Source of the DNA: Altericroceibacterium indicum
Lineage (GTDB): Bacteria > Pseudomonadota > Alphaproteobacteria > Sphingomonadales > Sphingomonadaceae
Assembly (NCBI RefSeq): GCF_009828105.1
Contig: NZ_WTYQ01000001.1
Span: 620,001 to 684,000 of the forward strand
Length of the DNA stretch: 64,000 bases
Reading direction: 5' to 3'
In this document: positions 9,188 to 16,839 of the stretch, one piece after another
Numbering within the stretch: the stretch's first letter is position 1
Layout of the letters: each line of letters opens with the position of its first letter
Made by a program: the position numbers and the translations under genes
The notes under the pieces: model-generated
Told to the model about the DNA's origin: nothing
What the model saw: the letters and a program-made list of their open reading frames with translations, nothing else
Database searches by the model: none

Positions 9188-10561
9188 ATGGCTTGCTTTA
9201 TGACAACATCAGCGCGACCGATTGCCGCCATTATCCTTGCTGCAGGTAAGGGCACCCGAATGAAAAGCCAGCGCCATAAGGTGCTGCATCCCATCGCCGG
9301 AAGGCCGATGGTGGAGCATTTGATTGAGGCGGTCGGTGAGCTTCAGCCTGAACGTATGGTGGTCATCGTGGGCGATGGGCGCGATCAGCTCGAAACGCAG
9401 CTTGATGGCCGCGCGGAGCTAGCGCTTCAGGAGCCACAACTGGGCACGGGCCATGCGGTGCAGCAGGCGCAGAGCGCGCTTGCCGGTTTCACCGGGGATG
9501 TTCTGATTCTCTACGGCGATGTGCCTTTTGTGCGCCCGGAAACGATGCGCGCGATGATTGAGCGGCTGCACGGAGAGAATGAGCCCGACGTTGTTGTATT
9601 GGGTTTTGAGCCGAAGGACGGGCTGCAATATGGCCGGGTGATTGCCGAGAATGGCAAAATCGCCAAAATGGTTGAATTCAAAGATGCTAGCGATGCAGAA
9701 AAGGCCTGCACTCTGTGCAATTCAGGCCTGATGGCAGTACGCGGTGAAGCCTTGTTTGACCTTCTTTCCAAGGTCGATAATGCCAATTCGCAAGGGGAGT
9801 ATTATCTCGTCGATATCGTCAATGTGGCGAATGATGAGGGTCGCTATTGCGCCGTTATTTCCACTGACAATCCGGACGAAGTGGCAGGCATCAATTCCCG
9901 CGCTGAACTGGCTGCCGCAGAAGCGCGCTGGCAGCACACACGGCGCCTTCAGGCGATGGCCGATGGTGTCACGCTGACCGCACCGGAAACCGTGTTCTTC
10001 TCATGGGATACGAAACTGGGCCGCGATGTGCTGGTGGAGCCAAATGTCATCTTTGGCCCCGGCGTTGTAGTGGAAGATAATGTGACTATTCATGCCTTCT
10101 CACATCTGGAGGGGGCTCATCTGGCGGAAGGTGTTGAAATCGGCCCCTATGCCCGTTTGCGGCCCGGATCGGTGCTGGAAGAAGGCGCGAAAGTCGGCAA
10201 TTTTGTTGAGATGAAGAAAACCACGCTCGGCAAGGGGGCGAAGGCCAATCACCTCACTTATCTTGGTGATGCCACCGTTGGCGCGCAGGCCAATATCGGT
10301 GCCGGCACCATCACATGTAATTATGACGGCTATTTCAAACATAAGACACGCATCGGCGCACGCGCCTTTATCGGCTCCAACAGCGCGCTGATCGCGCCGG
10401 TGAATATCGGTGCGGACGCGATTGTTGCAGCAGGAAGTGCTGTCAGCCGCGATGTGGGCGAGGGTGAACTCCGCCTTGTTCGGGCCGATCAATTGGTGAA
10501 GCCGGGTTGGGCTGATCGTTTCCATGATGCGATGAAAAAGAAGAAAGCGGGCGGCAAGTGA
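9188..10561 (+). CDS. glmU: Bifunctional GlmU: GlcNAc-1-P uridyltransferase / GlcN-1-P acetyltransferase
   Basis: A 457-residue enzyme catalysing the last two steps to UDP-GlcNAc for peptidoglycan and lipid A. The N-terminal half is a nucleotidyltransferase with LAAGKGTRMKS at about 17-27; the C-terminal half is a left-handed beta-helix with the acetyltransferase motifs KLGRDVLVEPNV, HLTYLGDATVG and GTITCNYDG. A second ATG at 9200 gives a 453-residue version that starts closer to the conserved part. It overlaps the next gene by one base (TGATG) and lies two genes from glmS, so both ends of the pathway are co-located. Confidence 0.97.
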   Translation: MACFMTTSARPIAAIILAAGKGTRMKSQRHKVLHPIAGRPMVEHLIEAVGELQPERMVVIVGDGRDQLETQLDGRAELALQEPQLGTGHAVQQAQSALAGFTGDVLILYGDVPFVRPETMRAMIERLHGENEPDVVVLGFEPKDGLQYGRVIAENGKIAKMVEFKDASDAEKACTLCNSGLMAVRGEALFDLLSKVDNANSQGEYYLVDIVNVANDEGRYCAVISTDNPDEVAGINSRAELAAAEARWQHTRRLQAMADGVTLTAPETVFFSWDTKLGRDVLVEPNVIFGPGVVVEDNVTIHAFSHLEGAHLAEGVEIGPYARLRPGSVLEEGAKVGNFVEMKKTTLGKGAKANHLTYLGDATVGAQANIGAGTITCNYDGYFKHKTRIGARAFIGSNSALIAPVNIGADAIVAAGSAVSRDVGEGELRLVRADQLVKPGWADRFHDAMKKKKAGGK

Positions 10562-11199
10562 TGCGTATAGCGACCGGAATGATGCTGACGACCTGCCTGT
10601 TGGCCGGTTGTTCCAAATCAGAAGACAGTGGGCAGAGCAAAGCGCCCGCTGGTGCTGAGAGCGCCGCCCCTACAACTACGCCCTCAGCGGAGGCCGAGGC
10701 ATCTCCAGTGGCTGCCAGCACGCCAGATGAAAGTAAGGCATGGGGCGGTAAATGCGCGCAAGGTGAAGAGGCTTTGTTCACCTGTTCGCTTAAAAATGGC
10801 CGGGCAGTGGCTGTCTGCAAAACGGGTGAGGGTGCTGGCCAAGGCCTTGTTCAATATCGCTACGGCAAACCGGATGCTGAGCCTGAACTGAGCTGGCCTC
10901 AGAAGAGTGATGATGGGAAGCTGACCTTTGCCTCGGTGCCTTATTCAGGCGGTGGTGAAGCCCAGTTGAGCTTTGCCCGTGGGGCAGCGCGCTACATCGT
11001 CTACAGCCGTGTCGTGCGGACCAATTTTAAAGCGGGTGAACCTAACGATCCGGCAATAACTGACGGTGTCATGGTGGTCGAGAATGGCAAGGTGAAGGCT
11101 AATTACTCTTGTGACGGGCAGGTATCTAAGCCGGTTGATGTCAACCTTACCACAAAATATCTCGGCAATGATAATGAGGCATTTTTCTATCATGATTAA
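10561..11199 (+). CDS. Putative lipoprotein of unknown function
   Basis: A 212-residue protein I cannot assign to a named family. The N-terminus carries a lipobox LLAGC with the lipidated Cys at residue 17, followed by a low-complexity Ala/Ser/Pro/Glu linker (about 18-60). The mature domain (about 65-212) is rich in beta-type sequence and contains three cysteines that could form a disulfide. Its ATG overlaps the glmU stop by one base, and glmS follows after 74 bp, so it is probably expressed with amino-sugar synthesis genes. The envelope location fits that context, but no function can be inferred. Confidence 0.8.
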   Translation: MRIATGMMLTTCLLAGCSKSEDSGQSKAPAGAESAAPTTTPSAEAEASPVAASTPDESKAWGGKCAQGEEALFTCSLKNGRAVAVCKTGEGAGQGLVQYRYGKPDAEPELSWPQKSDDGKLTFASVPYSGGGEAQLSFARGAARYIVYSRVVRTNFKAGEPNDPAITDGVMVVENGKVKANYSCDGQVSKPVDVNLTTKYLGNDNEAFFYHD

Positions 11200-11273
11200 C
11201 GCGCGGGCAGAATTCGCCCTTGCGTATTAATTGGCCTTTTATCGTCTTCGGTTTTAATTGAGAAAGTAAGTCC

Positions 11274-13097
11274 ATGTGCGGAATTATCGGTATTGTCGGG
11301 ACGCAGCCGGTCGCTGACCGGCTTGTGGATGGCCTGCGCCGGATGGAATATCGCGGCTATGACAGTGCTGGTATCTGCACTCTGCATGATGGGCAGTTGG
11401 TTCGCCGCCGCGCGCAAGGCAAGCTTGCCAATCTGGTGACAGAAGTTGCGGCCAACCCTGCGTCCGGCACCTCAGGCATTGCCCATACGCGTTGGGCAAC
11501 CCATGGCGCGCCGACACAGAACAATGCCCACCCTCATGCCACAGGCGAAGTGGCGCTGGTGCATAATGGCATTATCGAAAACTTCCGCAGTCTACGGCAG
11601 GAATTGGAAGCGCGTGGGCGGGTCTTTGAAAGTGAGACCGACACAGAAGTCGTCGCGCATCTGGTCTCTGAACAAGTAGAGGCAGGGAAATCGCCGCAGG
11701 ATGCGGTGAAAGCTGTGCTGCCACAATTGCGCGGCGCTTTTGCCCTGGCGATTGCCTTTCGTCAGCATCCAGATTTGCTGATCGGTGCAAGGCTCGGCTC
11801 TCCTCTGGTGGTTGGCTATGGTGAAGGGGAGACGTTCCTCGGCTCCGATGCGCTGGCGCTTGCCCCTCTCACGCAGAAAATTTCCTATCTTGAAGAAGGT
11901 GACTGGGTCGTCATCACGCGCGATGGCGCGACGATTTATGACGCAGACAATCAGTTGGTGGAGCGGGAGATCACGATTTCCGGCGCTTCTGCGGTGGCGA
12001 TTGAGAAGGGCAATTATCGCCACTTCATGCAGAAAGAGATTTTCGAACAACCAACTGTAGTGGCGCAGACGCTGAGTTCCTATGTTCGCCCGCTTGAACA
12101 GAAAGTGGCTCTGCCGCAGATCGATTTCGATATTTCGGCGATCAATCGCGTGACGATCGTGGCTTGCGGCACGAGCTATTATGCTGGGATGGTGGCGAAA
12201 TACTGGTTCGAACAATTCGCCCGCGTGCCGGTAGACATCGATTTTGCCAGTGAGTTTCGTTACCGCGAACCCGTGCTGGAAAAGGGTGGCCTTGCGCTGT
12301 TCATTTCGCAGAGTGGGGAAACCGCCGATACGCTGGCAGCGCTGCGCCACTGCAAGGCAGAAGGGCAAACCATTGCGGTGGTCGTTAATGTGCCGACCAG
12401 TTCCATGGCACGTGAAGCAGACCTTCTTTTGCCGACCCATGCAGGACCTGAAATCGGTGTGGCATCCACCAAGGCGTTTACCTGCCAGCTCGCCGTTCTA
12501 GCCGCTCTTGCTGCGCATTTTGCCGCGCGTAAGGGGCGGATCGATGCGGCGGAAGAAGCTGAGATCGTTCGCTATCTGCTCGAAGCACCTGCCTGCCTTA
12601 ATGGAGCTTTGCAACATGACGATGAAATCGCGGCGATGGCCCATCTGATCGCGCCAGCGCGTGATGTGCTCTATCTCGGTCGAGGTCCAGATTTTCCACT
12701 GGCCCTGGAAGGTGCGCTGAAGCTGAAGGAAATCAGCTATATTCACGCAGAAGGCTATGCCGCTGGCGAAATGAAGCACGGGCCAATCGCGCTGATCGAC
12801 GAAGCTGTGCCGGTGATTGTGCTTGCCCCATCAGGCCCATTGTTTGAAAAGACCGTTTCCAACATGCAGGAAGTGCGGGCACGTGGTGGGCAGATCGTTC
12901 TGATCTCAGACGCGCAAGGACTGGAAGAGGCAGGCGAGGGCTGCATGGCCACGATTGAGATGCCCAAGGTGCACCCGCTTATCGCGCCATTGGTCTATGC
13001 TGTACCGGTGCAATTGCTCGCCTATCACACAGCCTGCGTCAAAGGCACCGATGTTGATCAGCCACGCAATTTGGCCAAAAGCGTTACGGTTGAATAA
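11274..13097 (+). CDS. glmS: Glutamine--fructose-6-phosphate aminotransferase
   Basis: A 607-residue enzyme producing glucosamine-6-phosphate, the entry to amino-sugar synthesis. The N-terminal Ntn-hydrolase glutaminase domain starts with the catalytic Cys2 (MCGIIGIVG) and has RWATHG and HNGIIEN motifs; two SIS isomerase domains follow, with VACGTSYYAG, SQSGETADT and the C-terminal KSVTVE tail. Length and order are those of the family. The 74-bp leader is too short for a glmS ribozyme and I see none. A terminator follows directly. Confidence 0.98.
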   Translation: MCGIIGIVGTQPVADRLVDGLRRMEYRGYDSAGICTLHDGQLVRRRAQGKLANLVTEVAANPASGTSGIAHTRWATHGAPTQNNAHPHATGEVALVHNGIIENFRSLRQELEARGRVFESETDTEVVAHLVSEQVEAGKSPQDAVKAVLPQLRGAFALAIAFRQHPDLLIGARLGSPLVVGYGEGETFLGSDALALAPLTQKISYLEEGDWVVITRDGATIYDADNQLVEREITISGASAVAIEKGNYRHFMQKEIFEQPTVVAQTLSSYVRPLEQKVALPQIDFDISAINRVTIVACGTSYYAGMVAKYWFEQFARVPVDIDFASEFRYREPVLEKGGLALFISQSGETADTLAALRHCKAEGQTIAVVVNVPTSSMAREADLLLPTHAGPEIGVASTKAFTCQLAVLAALAAHFAARKGRIDAAEEAEIVRYLLEAPACLNGALQHDDEIAAMAHLIAPARDVLYLGRGPDFPLALEGALKLKEISYIHAEGYAAGEMKHGPIALIDEAVPVIVLAPSGPLFEKTVSNMQEVRARGGQIVLISDAQGLEEAGEGCMATIEMPKVHPLIAPLVYAVPVQLLAYHTACVKGTDVDQPRNLAKSVTVE

Positions 13098-13105
13098 CTA
13101 TCGAA

Positions 13106-13134
13106 TAGGGGGCCTTTAGTGAGGCCCCCTTTCT
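13106..13134. terminator. Intrinsic terminator after glmS
   Basis: Perfect 8-bp GC-rich stem, GGGGGCCT (13108-13115) with AGGCCCCC (13122-13129), followed by a short T run. It sits between the convergent glmS and threonine aldolase genes and may serve glmS mainly, as the A-rich side for the other strand is poor. Confidence 0.8.
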
Positions 13135-13142
13135 GACAACGT

Positions 13143-14186
13143 TCAGCCCAGCGCTGCGGCACGGATATCCTCGGCCAGTTCATCGACCACGTCCGGGTTT
13201 GTGTCCCATGCGAACATGAAACGCGCACCGCCGCCAATGAAGGTATAAAAGCGCCACCCTCTGTCCCGCAAATTGTCGAGAATGCTGTCCGGGGCTTTCA
13301 GAAAGACCGCGTTGGATTGCACTGGGAACAGCAGTTCCACACCGGGCAGGTTTTCAACCTTTTGTGCGAGTTGCAGTGCGCAGCCATTGGCATGTTGCGC
13401 ATTGCGCAGCCAAGCGCCGCTTTCCAGCATCCCGATCCATGGCGCGGCGAGGAAGCGCATTTTTGAGGCCAATTGCCCGGCCTGTTTGCAGCGATAGTCA
13501 AACCCTTCAGCCATAGCGGAGTCGAAGAACAATATTGCTTCGCCCACGGCCATGCCGTTTTTGGTGCCACCAAAGCACAGGACATCTACGCCCGCTTTCC
13601 ATGTAATGTCGGCAGGTGAGCACCCCAGAGTGGCACAGGCATGGGCGAAACGTGCGCCGTCCATGTGGAGCTTCAAATTGAGCTCGTGACACGCCGCGGA
13701 AAGGGCTTTGATATCCTCTATCGAATAAACCTGCCCGGTTTCGGTAGGCTGGGTGATGGTGACAACACGGGCCTGCGGAAAGTGAATGTCTGAACGACTT
13801 GTGGCAAGGGCGCGCACCATGTCCGGGGTTAGCTTACCATCGTCTGATGGGGCTACCAGCAGCTTCGCGCCGTTGGAAAAGAACTCCGGTGCGCCACATT
13901 CATCGGTTTCAACATGGGCAGAGGAAGAGCAAATAACACTCTGGTAGGATTGGCAAAGTGATGCCAGAGCCATGGAGTTGGCTGCGGTTCCGTTGAAGGC
14001 AAAGAAGACTTCGCAATTGCTGTCAAACAGGCTGCGGAAGCGGTCTGCTGCGCGTTGTGTCCAGATGTCTTCGCCATAGGCAACAGCCGAGCCACGGTTG
14101 GCTTCGTCCATTGCAGCCCATGCTTCAGGGCAAATGCCGGCATAATTGTCACTGGCGAATTGTTGGCTGTGTTGTGTCACGTCCAT
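13143..14186 (-). CDS. ltaE: PLP-dependent L-threonine aldolase family protein
   Basis: A 347-residue fold-type I PLP enzyme of the beta-eliminating lyase / low-specificity threonine aldolase group, splitting L-threonine or allo-threonine to glycine and acetaldehyde. The PLP-binding lysine is Lys209 in CFGGTKNG, the PLP-ring Asp is in LHMDGARFAH (Asp176), and the start FASDNYAGICPE is typical. The leader on its own strand folds into a compact four-helix junction (14211-14333), unusual for this family. Related lyases of the same fold cannot be excluded, so the symbol is tentative. Confidence 0.82.
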   Translation of the reverse strand: MDVTQHSQQFASDNYAGICPEAWAAMDEANRGSAVAYGEDIWTQRAADRFRSLFDSNCEVFFAFNGTAANSMALASLCQSYQSVICSSSAHVETDECGAPEFFSNGAKLLVAPSDDGKLTPDMVRALATSRSDIHFPQARVVTITQPTETGQVYSIEDIKALSAACHELNLKLHMDGARFAHACATLGCSPADITWKAGVDVLCFGGTKNGMAVGEAILFFDSAMAEGFDYRCKQAGQLASKMRFLAAPWIGMLESGAWLRNAQHANGCALQLAQKVENLPGVELLFPVQSNAVFLKAPDSILDNLRDRGWRFYTFIGGGARFMFAWDTNPDVVDELAEDIRAAALG

Positions 14187-14210
14187 ACCTCGGTAATTCC
14201 TGTTATATCA

Positions 14211-14333
14211 CAAGAACTCTGGTCGACGCGTGGCGTTTCATCCCGTTTGTTGCCGGTCTGGCCACATCCCTCCAATATGGAGGCACCACCTTGCCCGGGA
14301 GCAGGTTGGTGTCAGGCGTCGGCCCGACTCTTG
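14211..14333 (-). ncRNA. Candidate structured leader RNA (four-way junction) of the threonine aldolase gene
   Basis: On the minus strand, nested complementary segments form a closed multibranch structure: P1 14316-14324 with 14221-14229 (8 of 9 pairs), P2 14301-14311 with 14284-14294 (9 of 11), P3 14278-14283 with 14269-14274 (6 of 6) and P4 14261-14265 with 14230-14234 (5 of 5) plus an inner 3-bp stem. P2/P3 and P4/P1 abut without linker bases; the other joints are 3 and 4 nt. An outer 5-bp helix pairs 14329-14333 with 14211-14215. The structure ends about 25 nt before the start codon. It is compact like a riboswitch aptamer, but I do not recognise the class. Pairing was found by eye only. 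Confidence 0.5.
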
Positions 14334-14345
14334 ATGCTGAAAAGC

Positions 14346-14374
14346 GCGCTAGGCGTCTGCGGCCGGCAAGTCAA
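14346..14374 (-). promoter_or_regulatory. Possible promoter of the structured leader
   Basis: TTGACT (14374-14369 on the minus strand) is followed after 17 bases by TAGCGC (14351-14346), a weak -10. Transcription would begin near 14339, just before the first paired base of the leader structure. The -10 is poor, so this is tentative. Confidence 0.3.
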
Positions 14375-14417
14375 TCGAATGGTATATATGCGAAATAGCT
14401 ATGCCAAGGCGGCGACC

Positions 14418-14600
14418 CTAGGCTGGTTCATTTGCCCGTTTGGTAATAGCAAGCAAAGGTGCATGGCCGAGGCTGCGCAGGGCCAGAGCAAGGCCCGCGC
14501 AAGCAGGAAGGGCGTGGTGACACATCCCGTCTGCTTTGCCGAGCCGTTCCATGCAGCCCATTTTTTGTGGCATGTCATCGGTGAAAGGCATCGCAGACAT
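14418..14600 (-). CDS. Small Cys/His-containing protein behind a Fur-like site
   Basis: A 60-residue ORF I do not recognise. Support for it being real: a strong ribosome site (AGGAGA) 7 bases before the ATG, a Fur-box-like sequence 32 bp upstream, and no other gene on this stretch. The N-terminal half carries Cys16, Cys27, His28, His29 and Cys34, a spacing that could bind a metal; the C-terminal half has a short hydrophobic Ala/Leu stretch (about 35-45) too short for a clear membrane segment. If iron-regulated, it may belong with the divergent PepSY/ApbE/siderophore block. A chance ORF remains possible. Confidence 0.55.
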   Translation of the reverse strand: MSAMPFTDDMPQKMGCMERLGKADGMCHHALPACAGLALALRSLGHAPLLAITKRANEPA

Positions 14601-14631
14601 AAGGTCTTCTCCTGATATATTACAAGCTAAT

Positions 14632-14650
14632 GAGAATGAATATCATTTAC
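14632..14650. promoter_or_regulatory. Fur-box-like site between the small ORF and the PepSY gene
   Basis: The 19-mer GAGAATGAATATCATTTAC agrees with the classical Fur consensus (GATAATGATAATCATTATC) at 14 of 19 positions by eye. It lies in the divergent gap, 32 bp before the small ORF and 117 bp before the PepSY gene start, so it could control both. A related core (GAATGAATAT) recurs before the siderophore receptor. Confidence 0.65.
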
Positions 14651-14766
14651 AGGCTGACTTGAATTGAACCGGGAGTCAAGCGCCCCTCTGGATAACTTCT
14701 GCTATTGATCTTTAATTGCAACTAAGCCAAAAGTCGCACATTCTTGAAACTCAACAAAATGTGCAG

Positions 14767-15462
14767 ATGAAGCCCCAGTCCGACACAATCGCGATGAGCG
14801 GTGAATTGAATCAACCAGCGTCCAGGGCTTCGTCAAAGCGTCGGAAGCCGGGTAAGTCTGCGTTTTGGAAAAAGCAGTTTCATACCTGGCACTGGATGAG
14901 CAGCGCGATTGCGCTGGTGGGCATGGTGCTGTTTGCTTTCACCGGCATCACGCTGAACCATGCGGCCTCCATTGAAGGATCGCCGATCATCACAACGCAT
15001 GAGGATGTTCTGCCGGCCAGTGTTTTGCGGACATTGGAAGCTGTCCCTGCTGATGCAAATAGTGATGTTGCCCCCCCCAAAGCGGTAAGCGATTGGCTGG
15101 TGAAAGAACTCCATATCAACATCAATGCCCGTGCGCCTGAATGGAGCGATACGGAGCTTTATATCCCTCTCCCCAAAGCGGGTGGTGATGGCTGGGTTTC
15201 GATCAATCGAACCAGCGGCGAAGTGGTTTATGAAAACACGGATCGCGGATGGATTGCCTATCTCAATGATCTTCACAAAGGACGTGATACTGGCGCTGCA
15301 TGGTCTTGGTTCATCGATATTTTTGCCGCTGCCTGCATTGTCTTTTGCCTTACCGGATTGCTGTTGCTGCAAATCCATTCGAAGCGCCGCCGGTCAACAT
15401 GGCCGATCGTGGGGGCGGGGGTTTTGATCCCGCTCTTCCTTCTCATCTTTATGATGCATTGA
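14767..15462 (+). CDS. PepSY-associated membrane protein (iron/redox cluster)
   Basis: A 231-residue inner-membrane protein of the PepSY_TM type. After a basic cytoplasmic N-terminus it has a first membrane helix at about 40-62 that starts with the segment HTWHWMSSAIAL, a periplasmic part of about 110 residues, a second helix around 180-200 and a third at the C-terminus. Histidines near the membrane (HTWHW, LNH, DLHKG, QIHSK) could ligate haem, as in related reductase-like proteins, but this is inference. It heads a run with DUF2271, DUF4198, ApbE and PiuC. The start is uncertain: ATG at 14767 is used; ATG 14797 and a TTG at 14716 are alternatives. Confidence 0.82.
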   Translation: MKPQSDTIAMSGELNQPASRASSKRRKPGKSAFWKKQFHTWHWMSSAIALVGMVLFAFTGITLNHAASIEGSPIITTHEDVLPASVLRTLEAVPADANSDVAPPKAVSDWLVKELHININARAPEWSDTELYIPLPKAGGDGWVSINRTSGEVVYENTDRGWIAYLNDLHKGRDTGAAWSWFIDIFAAACIVFCLTGLLLLQIHSKRRRSTWPIVGAGVLIPLFLLIFMMH

Positions 15463-15479
15463 GCCTGAAAGTTAGTTTT

Positions 15480-15992
15480 ATGCGCATATCTGTCGTCTTT
15501 GCCGCCAGCGGCTTGATCGCAACGCCTGCCATGGCCAATGACATGGTCGTTAATCTCGAAATTCCGCGTCAGAATGTGGCGGAATATCACAAGCCCTATG
15601 TGGCAATGTGGATCGAGGATAGCAGTGGCAAAACCGTTGCCAATCTTGATGTCTGGTATGACGGGGATATGCGCAAGGATGAGGGCAAGAAGTGGCTGCC
15701 CGACCTGCGGACATGGTGGCGGCGTTCGGGCCGTTCGTTGAAGATGCCGGTGAGCGGCGTAACAGGGCCAACGCAGGGGCCGGGCAAATATGATTTGAAA
15801 TTTGCTGAGGGCTCCAGGCCGCTCGGCAAACTGCCAACCGGTTCTTACAAATTGCAAGTGGAGGCCGCACGTGAAGTGGGCGGGCGCGAACTCGTTTCCG
15901 TGCCGTTCCAATGGCCACCCAAGGGCACGAAGGTCGCATCTGCCAGTGGCTCCAAAGAGCTTGGTACAGTGCGACTGACCACCAAGCCTTGA
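15480..15992 (+). CDS. DUF2271 exported protein, possible flavin carrier
   Basis: A 170-residue periplasmic protein with a Sec signal peptide ending at AMAN (about residue 20). The rest resembles DUF2271: WLPDLRTWWRRSGR followed by the motif MPVSGVTGPTQGPGKYDL. In family members this place usually reads like SGAT, similar to the motif in which ApbE attaches FMN to Thr; here Ala is replaced by Val (S92-G93-V94-T95). An ApbE gene two genes downstream makes Thr95 a candidate acceptor. I start at the ATG at 15480, because an earlier in-frame start lies inside the PepSY gene. Role in iron-related redox chemistry is inferred from context. Confidence 0.8.
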   Translation: MRISVVFAASGLIATPAMANDMVVNLEIPRQNVAEYHKPYVAMWIEDSSGKTVANLDVWYDGDMRKDEGKKWLPDLRTWWRRSGRSLKMPVSGVTGPTQGPGKYDLKFAEGSRPLGKLPTGSYKLQVEAAREVGGRELVSVPFQWPPKGTKVASASGSKELGTVRLTTKP

Positions 15993-16023
15993 AATGACAC
16001 GTTAAAACGGAGGGATCACTAAA

Positions 16024-16839
16024 ATGTTTGCCAAACCCAAACTGCTCGCCATTGGCGCGGTACTCGGCCTTGCCGGCCTTATGCCCTCGCAGGCACAGGC
16101 GCACCGGGCATGGATGCTGCCTTCGATGACGGTTCTGGCTGGTGACAGCGAAACGGTGAGCGTCGATGCGGCGATTTCCAACGAATTGTTTGTGTTTGAA
16201 CACCACGCGATGGGCCTTGATCATCTGGCCATCACCGGCCCGGATGGTGAACCTGTTGCACCATCGATCATCGGGACTGGCAAATATCGCAGCGTGTTCG
16301 ATGTTCCGCTCACCAAACAGGGCACCTATCGGATTGCCAGCGCAAATAGCGGGATGATGGGCTTTTATGAGCTGAATGGAGAGCGCAAACGTTGGCGCGG
16401 AAGTGCAGATCAAGTCAGCCAGATCCCAAAGGGCGCACAAAATCTCAAGCTTACTCGCAGCAATAGCCGTACTGAAACTTTTGTGACGCTTGGCGCGCCC
16501 AATGACACGGCTCTCGCCCCCACCGGCGAAGGTTTGGAAATGGTCCCGGTGACTCATCCCAACGATCTGGTGGCGACAGAGCCGGCGCAGATGCGCTTTA
16601 TGCTCAATGGCAAGCCCGCGGCTGACCTCAAGATTGAATTCGTTGAAGGCGGCACACGCTATCGCAATGAAGCGGGTGTGCAGAATTTAACCACCGATAA
16701 GGACGGTCTTGTCACGCTGGAGGCACCTGAAGCGGGCATGTATTTCCTCGAAGCCAGTGCTCGCGGTGAAGGGGCTGGTGCATCTGAACCGGGCTGGCGG
16801 GCCAGCTATTCAGCAGTACTGGAATTTCTGCCACTTTAA
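16024..16839 (+). CDS. DUF4198 periplasmic protein
   Basis: A 271-residue exported protein. The signal peptide ends at QAQA (about residue 26) and the mature protein begins HRAWMLPSMTVLAGDSETVSV, the typical start of DUF4198 proteins, where an N-terminal His may be exposed for metal binding. The rest is predicted all-beta, with two Ig-like modules (about 30-130 and 165-265). Relatives are described as accessory proteins of nickel/cobalt uptake and of TonB systems; in this cluster an iron role is more likely. The ribosome site GGAGG stands 9 bases before the ATG, and the stop overlaps the ApbE start by one base. Confidence 0.82.
   Translation: MFAKPKLLAIGAVLGLAGLMPSQAQAHRAWMLPSMTVLAGDSETVSVDAAISNELFVFEHHAMGLDHLAITGPDGEPVAPSIIGTGKYRSVFDVPLTKQGTYRIASANSGMMGFYELNGERKRWRGSADQVSQIPKGAQNLKLTRSNSRTETFVTLGAPNDTALAPTGEGLEMVPVTHPNDLVATEPAQMRFMLNGKPAADLKIEFVEGGTRYRNEAGVQNLTTDKDGLVTLEAPEAGMYFLEASARGEGAGASEPGWRASYSAVLEFLPL

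Noticed and set aside
11200-11273. Possible glmS ribozyme before glmS
   Set aside because: The gap is only 74 bp, lacks the conserved core, and the ribozyme is not expected in this group.
11592-12440. 282-codon minus-strand ORF inside glmS
   Set aside because: Antisense shadow of a complete essential enzyme.
14055-14615. 186-codon plus-strand ORF over the aldolase leader and small ORF
   Set aside because: Cys/Arg-rich translation without family features; the region is better explained by the minus-strand leader RNA and the small ORF with its ribosome site.
15550-16557. 335-codon minus-strand ORF opposite DUF2271 and DUF4198
   Set aside because: Spans a real intergenic boundary and gives a Pro/His/Arg-rich translation typical of antisense frames.
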